Below are positions 7,271-12,587 of a DNA stretch of 12,587 bases, piece after piece. The notes below the pieces were generated by a model, which saw only the letters and a list, made by a program, of their open reading frames with translations, was not told the origin of the DNA and did no database searches. Source of the DNA: JAXMBX01 sp046349635 (lineage in GTDB: Bacteria > Planctomycetota > Planctomycetia > Planctomycetales > Planctomycetaceae); assembly GCA_046349635.1 (NCBI GenBank), contig JAXMBX010000086.1, positions 1 to 12,587 of the forward strand, given 5' to 3'. The stretch's first letter is position 1. Each line of letters starts with the position of its first letter. Both the position numbers and the translations under genes were made by a program.

Positions 7271-9118
7271 ATGAGATTTTTCCGACAACTGATTTGTCTG
7301 CTGGCTTTCGGAGCGATAATCCTGGAAACGGGGTTTGAGCCGAGCGCCGTGGCGCAGTTCGAGCTGGTGGCAGAAATCCAGACCGGCGGAGGCGGACAAG
7401 GGGCAGGGGGGGCGAGTGCGGCGGCGACAGGAGGGATGTCGGGAGTTGCTCCGTATCCTCCTAGTCCGTTCCCGTTCTTCCGGGGGAACAGCAAGGACAA
7501 TCAGGCTCAGGGGTGGTACCTGGGGCTGGGGTTGTTTATTCCGTTTTTCGCATGGTTCCTGTTGTGGGTCCACACGGTGGCCTGGGTGCGGGACGACAGC
7601 ACGGCGTTGAAGGTGCGCAGCGAGTTCTGGAACTCCATCGTGATCCTGTGCGGGGCGCTCGGTCTGATCGGGATGTTTCTGGCGAACGGTCCGGGGATCG
7701 GGTGGGTTCTGCTGCTGGGGCTGACCGTCGTGCCGGTGGGGATGTATATCCGGGAACGGAACGAGCGGGTGCCGGAATCGTCGAAGGTGTTCACGCGGCG
7801 GCATATCCGCAACGTCGTGATCCGGACGCTGGCGCGGGTGGGGATCGACATTGCTCCGAAGGGGATCCGGGATGCGGCGGTGGGGCCGCCGATCCGGTTT
7901 GTCGGCAAATCCCGGACAGGGATGGGTAAGGGAGAAACTCCCCGCTCGGTGGAAGGCTCGAAAGGTTACATGGCGGCGCGGGAACTGGTGTATGACGCCA
8001 TTCTGCGGCGGGCGACGGACATCCACCTGGAACCGGGAGAAGATGAACTGGCGGTCCGGTACCGGATCGACGGGGTGCTCCGCGCGACGGAACCGTTCGA
8101 CAAGAGCACCGGCGATGCCATCCTGAACATTTTCAAGGTTCTCTCCGCGATGGACATCACGGAGCGGCGGAAGGCTCAGGACGGGAGCTTCCAGGCGGAC
8201 ATGGAAGGACGGATGATCGACTTTCGCGTGGCGTCGCAGGGGACGAACGCGGGGGAGAAGATGAGCCTCCGTATTCTCGACCAGTCGAACTCGGTGAGCA
8301 GCCTGGGTGAACTGGGAATGCGGAACCAGATGCAGGAGCAGATCATGGAGCTGATCAGGCAGCCCCATGGGATGTTCCTGAGTTGCGGTCCGACGGGGGC
8401 GGGGAAATCGACAACGTTGTACTCAGCGCTGTCCGAGATCGACCGGCACATGTCGAACGTGATCACAGTCGAGGATCCGGTCGAATACCGGCTGGACAAC
8501 GTGACGCAGATCGAAATCAACACGAAGGCGGGGCAGAGCTTCGCGAACGCATTGAGGAGCATCCTGCGGCAGGATCCGGACATCGTGATGGTGGGTGAGA
8601 TCCGGGATGAAGAAACGGCCCGGATTGCCTGCCAGGCGGCGAATACGGGGCACATGGTGTTCTCGACGATCCACGCCAACGATTCCATTTCGGCGTTATT
8701 CCGGATGATCGACCTGGGGGTGGAGCCGTTTTTGATTTCCAGCGCGGTCTCCGCGATCATGGGACAACGGCTGGTGCGAAAGCTGTGTCCCGACTGCAAG
8801 GAGGGATACAAGCCCAATCCGGAGTTGCTCAAGAAATTCGGCATTCCCCCGGAGAAGGTCCAGGCCTTGTACCGCGCTCCGACGGAGGAGACTCCCTGCG
8901 GCACCTGTGAAGGGACGGGATATTACGGGCGGATGGGGGTGTATGAACTGCTGGTGGTGAACGATCGCATCCGGGATCTGCTGCGGGAGAATCCGGTGCT
9001 TTCGGCGATCAAGGCGGAGGCCCGGAAGAATGGAATGCTGTACTTGCGCGAGGAAGGCTTGCGGCTGGTGGTGAAGGGTCAGACGTCCCTGGAAGAATTA
9101 CAACGGGTGGTGAAATAG
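7271..9118 (+). CDS. GspE/PilB-family secretion or pilus assembly ATPase with N-terminal membrane segments
   Basis: Hexameric ATPase of the type II secretion / type IV pilus family that powers pseudopilin or pilin assembly. The catalytic half is complete: the N2-like entry (YDAILRRATDIHLEP, 241-255), Walker A GPTGAGKST (373-381), Asp box EDPVEY (401-406), Walker B VMVGEIRDEE (439-448), His box TGHMVFSTIHAN (459-470), and a zinc-binding pair CPDC (506-509) and CGTC (543-546). The first 230 residues are unusual. They hold a signal-peptide-like hydrophobic start (MRFFRQLICLLAFGAIIL), a Gly/Ala-rich then Pro-rich linker (37-70), and three likely membrane helices (about 82-106, 119-137, 143-160) in place of the soluble N1 domain. 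Length from the ATG at 7271 is 615 residues. The frame is open back to TTG 7154, but the 38 extra residues look non-coding and would spoil the hydrophobic N-terminus. No strong ribosome site precedes the ATG. Followed by a CvpA-like gene after 46 bases. Confidence 0.9.
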   Translation: MRFFRQLICLLAFGAIILETGFEPSAVAQFELVAEIQTGGGGQGAGGASAAATGGMSGVAPYPPSPFPFFRGNSKDNQAQGWYLGLGLFIPFFAWFLLWVHTVAWVRDDSTALKVRSEFWNSIVILCGALGLIGMFLANGPGIGWVLLLGLTVVPVGMYIRERNERVPESSKVFTRRHIRNVVIRTLARVGIDIAPKGIRDAAVGPPIRFVGKSRTGMGKGETPRSVEGSKGYMAARELVYDAILRRATDIHLEPGEDELAVRYRIDGVLRATEPFDKSTGDAILNIFKVLSAMDITERRKAQDGSFQADMEGRMIDFRVASQGTNAGEKMSLRILDQSNSVSSLGELGMRNQMQEQIMELIRQPHGMFLSCGPTGAGKSTTLYSALSEIDRHMSNVITVEDPVEYRLDNVTQIEINTKAGQSFANALRSILRQDPDIVMVGEIRDEETARIACQAANTGHMVFSTIHANDSISALFRMIDLGVEPFLISSAVSAIMGQRLVRKLCPDCKEGYKPNPELLKKFGIPPEKVQALYRAPTEETPCGTCEGTGYYGRMGVYELLVVNDRIRDLLRENPVLSAIKAEARKNGMLYLREEGLRLVVKGQTSLEELQRVVK

Positions 9119-9164
9119 CCGGTTGGCTCAGTCGATTGGAATCCGGCGTGAAGGTTGTGGAGTT

Positions 9165-9920
9165 ATGATCGATCTCGTCCTGCTCATCATCGTGGCCTTG
9201 ATCACCTGGCTGGTCGCCACGGAAGGATTGTGGGGTTCCGTCCTCACGTTCTTCTGCGTGGTGATCTCGGGCCTGCTGGCGATGAACTTCTTCGAGCCTC
9301 TGGCGAGTTTGCTCGATGCGCAGATTCCCGCGTGGAAGGGGATGTTCGACTACATCGCGCTGGTGGGTCTGTTCGCGGGGTTCACGGTGGGCCTGCGGGA
9401 GTTGTGCGCGTACATGTCGCCGGTGAGTATCGAAGTGTGGCCCGCGTTGTACCAGGGGGGGCGATGGGCGTTTGCGGCGGCGACGGGGTACGTCACGATG
9501 GCGATCCTGCTGACCGCGCTGCACACGTCGATGTTGCCCCGGGCGTTCCTGGGATTTTCTCCGGAGCGGCGGAATTTCTTCGAGATCACCGCCCCGGATC
9601 GGCAATGGCTGGCGTTCACGCAGCACGCGACGGGGGACCTGTTTTACCGCAATGTGGTCATTCAGCATTCCACCGCCACGACTCGCTGGAAGGACACCAC
9701 GCAGCGGCTGTTCGATGGGATGCGGATTCCGAAGGCGGAGAAACAGGAGGCGGAATTCTTTCCGACGTTCCTGATTCGTTACGCGTCGAGACGGGAGCGC
9801 AAGCGGGTGACGAATACCTCCAGCCTGTCGGGTGGAGGCGCGCCTGCGGCGGCGCCGGCTGCGCCTTCCACGGGTGGTGGAACAGCTCCGGCTTCCGTCA
9901 ATCCTTCGCAGGGCTTCTGA
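9165..9920 (+). CDS. CvpA-like integral membrane protein
   Basis: A 251-residue inner-membrane protein with four predicted helices (about 1-20, 22-42, 60-83 and 103-124) arranged as in the CvpA/colicin V production family. It has a soluble C-terminal extension of about 125 residues ending in an Ala/Pro/Gly/Ser-rich tail (222-251). The N-terminal MIDLVLLIIVALITW resembles the CvpA start. CvpA proteins affect colicin V export and envelope or bile resistance, but their molecular role is not settled. The ATG at 9165 begins the hydrophobic helix directly; an earlier TTG at 9123 would add 14 polar residues. AAGG (9151-9154) lies 10 bases upstream of the ATG, whereas GGAG at 9159 is too close. It is only 46 bases after the ATPase gene, so co-transcription is likely. 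The assignment rests on topology and N-terminal resemblance, not on a full motif. Confidence 0.6.
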   Translation: MIDLVLLIIVALITWLVATEGLWGSVLTFFCVVISGLLAMNFFEPLASLLDAQIPAWKGMFDYIALVGLFAGFTVGLRELCAYMSPVSIEVWPALYQGGRWAFAAATGYVTMAILLTALHTSMLPRAFLGFSPERRNFFEITAPDRQWLAFTQHATGDLFYRNVVIQHSTATTRWKDTTQRLFDGMRIPKAEKQEAEFFPTFLIRYASRRERKRVTNTSSLSGGGAPAAAPAAPSTGGGTAPASVNPSQGF

Positions 9921-9960
9921 CGCAGCTTGCATCGGTTTGTCATTGCGGGGATGATGCGCG

Positions 9961-9988
9961 GTGTTCGACCTCAAGTGTTCGGCCTGAA
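9961..9988 (+). repeat. Tandem 14-bp repeat, two copies
   Basis: GTGTTCGACCTCAA (9961-9974) is followed directly by GTGTTCGGCCTGAA (9975-9988), with two mismatches. It lies in the 185-bp gap (9921-10105) between the CvpA-like gene and the HlyD-type gene. The rest of that gap shows no clear promoter or terminator. Confidence 0.45.
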
Positions 9989-10091
9989 GCTGTCATGCTT
10001 TTGCGTCGCGTGAATCACGATCTCCTGGGCGAGATGAGCACCGCGACAGACGCTTTCAAATCATAGAAACGGTATCGAGTCACAGCCTGCC

Positions 10092-10098
10092 GAGGTGG
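10092..10098 (+). promoter_or_regulatory. Ribosome binding site of the HlyD-type gene
   Basis: GAGGTGG lies 7 bases before the ATG at 10106. It is one of the strongest Shine-Dalgarno matches in the window and fixes the start directly before the membrane anchor MWTRLIGILVVAVLL. Confidence 0.7.
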
Positions 10099-10105
10099 CA
10101 ATCTC

Positions 10106-11236
10106 ATGTGGACGCGACTGATCGGAATTCTGGTAGTGGCGGTGTTGCTGGTGGGACTGCTGGCCTTCAGCCAGCAGCAGACTCCTCCGTTGAAGGTGTC
10201 GGGCTTCATCGAGGCGGATGACATCCGGGTGGGGTCGCGGATCGGGGGGCGGGTCAAGACCGTGAAGGTGGAAGAGGGGGCGGAGGTCCGTCCGGGGGAC
10301 GTGCTGGTGGAGCTGGACCCGTTCGACCTGCTGGACCAGCGGGCGCAGGCCCAGGGGGTGCTGGCGGAGCGGCAGGCGGCCTGGGAAAAAATGAAAAACG
10401 GTTATCGGCCTGAGGAGATTATCCAGGCGGAGGAACGGGTGCAGCAGTTGGCGGCCGTGCTCAAGAAGTTGAAGAACGGTCCCCGCGAGCAGGAGATCCG
10501 GAGCGCGGAAGCGCGGCGGGATGAACGGAACGCGGAATACAAGCTGTCGCAGGACAAGTATCAGAGGGGGGAGAACCTGCGGGCGAAGGGGGCGAACACG
10601 CAGCAGGATCTGGATCAGTTGGAGACGGAGATGAGCGTCGCGCAGAACGCCCTGCGTGCGGCGCGGGAAGACCTGGATCTGTTGAAGGCGGGGACCCGTC
10701 CGGAGGAGATCGAAGAGGCGGCGGCGCGGCTGAAAGAGTCGGAAGCGGCTGCGAAGTTGATCCGGGAAGGAAACCGGCGGGAGGATATCGACCAGGCGGT
10801 TGCGGCGGTACAGGCGGCGAAGAGCGCCCTGGCGGCGATCGATCAGCAGATTGGGGAACTGACGGTGAAGTCCCCCGTGCAGGGATCGGTGGAGGCGGTG
10901 GACCTGCGGCCCGGCGACCTGGTGGGGGCGAATACGCCTGCGGTGACGCTTTTGGATCGAAGCCGGCTGTGGGTGCGGGCGTATGTCCCCGAGAACCGGA
11001 TGGGGTTGCAACTGGATCAGGTCGTGACGGTCACGGTGGACAGTTTCCCGAACCGAAGATTCAAGGGGCGGTTGACGTTCATTTCGCGGCAGGCGGAATT
11101 CACACCCGGCAACGTGCAGACTCCCGAGGAACGCTCCAAGCAGGTGTTCCGGATCAAGGTGATGCTGGATGATAAGGAGGATCTGCGTCCGGGGATGTCG
11201 GCGGACGTATGGCTGCAGGAGATCGGGAGAAAATGA
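10106..11236 (+). CDS. HlyD/YbhG-type membrane fusion (periplasmic adaptor) protein
   Basis: A 376-residue adaptor that links an inner-membrane ABC exporter to the outer envelope. It has an N-terminal anchor or signal segment (residues 3-21, LIGILVVAVLLVGLLAF), a first biotinyl-lipoyl half (IGGRVKTVKVEEGAEVRPGDVLVELD, about 46-71), and a long Ala/Glu/Arg-rich coiled-coil hairpin (about 75-248, turn near 160-170 at RAKGANTQQDLDQ). The second lipoyl half follows (TVKSPVQGSVEAVDLRPGDLV, 253-273), then a beta-barrel part (LWVRAYVPENRMG, 288-300) and a C-terminal strand set ending RPGMSADVWL. Four K/RxGxRxxEI motifs lie in the hairpin at 97, 123, 194 and 220, spaced 26 residues within each arm. 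Its stop codon overlaps the ABC gene by four bases (ATGA), so the two form an operon. Substrate unknown: drug efflux or export of a cell product. Confidence 0.92.
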   Translation: MWTRLIGILVVAVLLVGLLAFSQQQTPPLKVSGFIEADDIRVGSRIGGRVKTVKVEEGAEVRPGDVLVELDPFDLLDQRAQAQGVLAERQAAWEKMKNGYRPEEIIQAEERVQQLAAVLKKLKNGPREQEIRSAEARRDERNAEYKLSQDKYQRGENLRAKGANTQQDLDQLETEMSVAQNALRAAREDLDLLKAGTRPEEIEEAAARLKESEAAAKLIREGNRREDIDQAVAAVQAAKSALAAIDQQIGELTVKSPVQGSVEAVDLRPGDLVGANTPAVTLLDRSRLWVRAYVPENRMGLQLDQVVTVTVDSFPNRRFKGRLTFISRQAEFTPGNVQTPEERSKQVFRIKVMLDDKEDLRPGMSADVWLQEIGRK

Positions 11237-12587
11237 CGTCGCCCGAAACTGCTTCTGACTTGCCCCGATCGGATTCCGAGCCGGTGATCCGGGTGGAACA
11301 CCTGACCCGGGTGTTCGGCAACCTGGTGGCCGTGCACGACGTCAGCTTCGAGGTGCGGCGGGGGGCGATCTTCGGATTGCTCGGTCCCAACGGGAGCGGC
11401 AAATCGACGATCATCCGGATGCTGTGCGGCGTGTTGCTCCCGACTTCAGGCGATGCGTCCGTGTTGGGATATGACGTCCGGACCGAGGCGGAGGCGATCA
11501 AGCGGAATATCGGCTACATGTCGCAGAAGTTCTCGCTGTACTCCGACCTGAGCGTGCGCGAGAACCTGGAATTCTATGGCCGGGTGTATGGCCTTTCGCC
11601 GGAGCGGTTGCAGGTCCGCTCGGAGGCGGTGCAGAAACTGACGGGGATCGGCAATCGGCTGGATCAGTTGGCGGGGACTTTGTCCGGCGGGTGGAAACAG
11701 CGGCTGGCGCTGGCGTGTGCGCTGATTCACGAGCCGCAGGTGGTGTTTCTGGACGAGCCGACGGCGGGGATTGATCCGGTGGCGCGGCGGGACCTGTGGG
11801 ACCTGCTGTTTGAACTGGCGGGGCAGGGGGTGACGCTATTCGTTTCGACGCACTACATGGATGAGGCGGAGCGGTGCACCGATATCGGCTATATCTATCT
11901 GTCGAACCTGATCGCGAACGGTCGGCCCGAAGATCTCAAGGAGTTGCCGGACGTTACTCCGCCGGGGACAAAGCGGTGGGAGTTGTCGATTCCGCATCCT
12001 CCGGAGACGTTGAGCCGATTGCGGCCCATGCCGGGGGTGCTGGACGCGACGCTGTTCGGGCAGACGGTACATCTGCTGGCGGAAGGGGATTGGACGCCGG
12101 AAGAGATTTTAGAGCAGGGGGTGCCCGATCCGATGGATCGAGAGAAATCTTCCGCACGTGAGATAGCGCCGACGCTGGAGGACGTGTTCGTCACGCTGAG
12201 CCGGGCGGCGGAGAAGCGGGGGAATGGTGCGCAGAAGAGTTTGCCCGCGGTGCCGACGGTCGCGGCTGCGCCTGCTCCCGAGAAGATCGCCCCGAAACCG
12301 CACAAGAAGGAGACATCTGGGCGGCGGGCGCGATCGACGGATGGTTTCCTGGCGATCATGGTGAAGGAGTTTTCGCACATCTGGCGGGAGCCGGCGACGT
12401 TGTTCTTCATGTTCCTGGTGCCGGTCATGCAGACGATCATCTTCGGCGTCGCCATCGACACTCAGATCGAGAACATCCCGGCGGTGGTCTACAACCTGGA
12501 TGGGAGGCGGGAGTCGCGGGAACTGATCGACGCCTTCCGGAATACACGGACGTTCAAGATCCAGGAACGGGTGTATGATGAAGAGAC
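11233..12587 (+). CDS. ABC transporter: ATPase fused to ABC-2 type permease (3' end cut by window)
   Basis: The frame is open from the ATG at 11233 to the right edge: 451 full codons, no stop. The nucleotide-binding domain is complete: Walker A GPNGSGKST (51-59), a Q-loop MSQKFSLYSDL (about 120-130), signature LSGGWKQ (150-156), Walker B VVFLDEP (170-176), D-loop AGID, and H-loop STHYMDE (His207). This is the ABC-2 drug/export subfamily, as in YbhF or RbbA. A regulatory C-terminal part of the ATPase (to about 325) is followed by an Ala/Pro/Lys-rich linker (about 326-365). An ABC-2 permease then starts at FLAIMVKEFSHIWREPATLFF with one clear membrane helix (about 386-404) before a periplasmic domain, which the window truncates. 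Fusing both halves in one chain resembles RbbA, but only one ATPase domain is seen here. It overlaps the HlyD-type gene by four bases and probably exports its substrate together with it. Confidence 0.92.
   Translation, partial: MTSPETASDLPRSDSEPVIRVEHLTRVFGNLVAVHDVSFEVRRGAIFGLLGPNGSGKSTIIRMLCGVLLPTSGDASVLGYDVRTEAEAIKRNIGYMSQKFSLYSDLSVRENLEFYGRVYGLSPERLQVRSEAVQKLTGIGNRLDQLAGTLSGGWKQRLALACALIHEPQVVFLDEPTAGIDPVARRDLWDLLFELAGQGVTLFVSTHYMDEAERCTDIGYIYLSNLIANGRPEDLKELPDVTPPGTKRWELSIPHPPETLSRLRPMPGVLDATLFGQTVHLLAEGDWTPEEILEQGVPDPMDREKSSAREIAPTLEDVFVTLSRAAEKRGNGAQKSLPAVPTVAAAPAPEKIAPKPHKKETSGRRARSTDGFLAIMVKEFSHIWREPATLFFMFLVPVMQTIIFGVAIDTQIENIPAVVYNLDGRRESRELIDAFRNTRTFKIQERVYDEE

Noticed and set aside
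7205..8368. A 387-codon open frame on the minus strand opposite the secretion ATPase
   Set aside because: The translation is Pro/Arg/His-rich with no domain, typical of antisense reading of a GC-rich gene; the plus strand has a convincing ATPase.
1..12587. CRISPR array, insertion sequence, tRNA or attachment site
   Set aside because: No regularly spaced repeats, transposase-like genes, terminal inverted repeats or tRNA cloverleaf patterns were seen on either strand.

Overview
The window is GC-rich bacterial chromosomal DNA with no RNA genes, insertion sequences, CRISPR arrays or phage genes that I can see. The gene set suggests a planctomycete (Planctomycetota): a secreted FG-GAP/VCBS repeat protein, a BNR-repeat protein, a LOG-family protein with a long N-terminal extension, and a GspE/PilB-type ATPase carrying its own membrane segments. 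This assignment is inference from gene style; no marker gene is present.

Layout. Positions 1-85 hold two hairpins, the right one a likely terminator for the aldehyde dehydrogenase gene on the minus strand (86-1567). A 162-bp divergent gap separates it from a plus-strand run that continues to the right end: pdxJ (1730-2449), a LOG-family gene broken by four single-base insertions (2492-3404), a secreted ten-repeat FG-GAP protein (3416-5890), and a BNR/sialidase-like gene that starts on the last base of the FG-GAP stop codon and is broken by one apparent base loss (5890-7004). A 266-bp gap with two perfect 14-bp palindromes precedes a membrane-anchored type II secretion/type IV pilus-type ATPase (7271-9118) and a CvpA-like membrane protein (9165-9920). 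After a 185-bp gap come a HlyD-type membrane fusion protein (10106-11236) and, overlapping it by 4 bases, an ABC ATPase fused to an ABC-2 permease that runs off the right edge (11233-12587).

How the genes fit together. The last two form a clear efflux or export operon of the YbhG-YbhF or YhiI-RbbA kind. The FG-GAP and BNR genes are translationally coupled and both encode beta-propeller-type proteins. The ATPase and CvpA-like genes are probably co-transcribed inner-membrane components. pdxJ (vitamin B6 synthesis) and the aldehyde dehydrogenase are housekeeping or general metabolism genes.

Main points of interest are the membrane-tethered GspE-like ATPase, the coupled propeller pair, and the clustering of frameshifts. 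Five apparent single-base lesions fall in two genes, while the intervening and flanking genes are intact. Nothing here amounts to a convincing new defence or mobile system.
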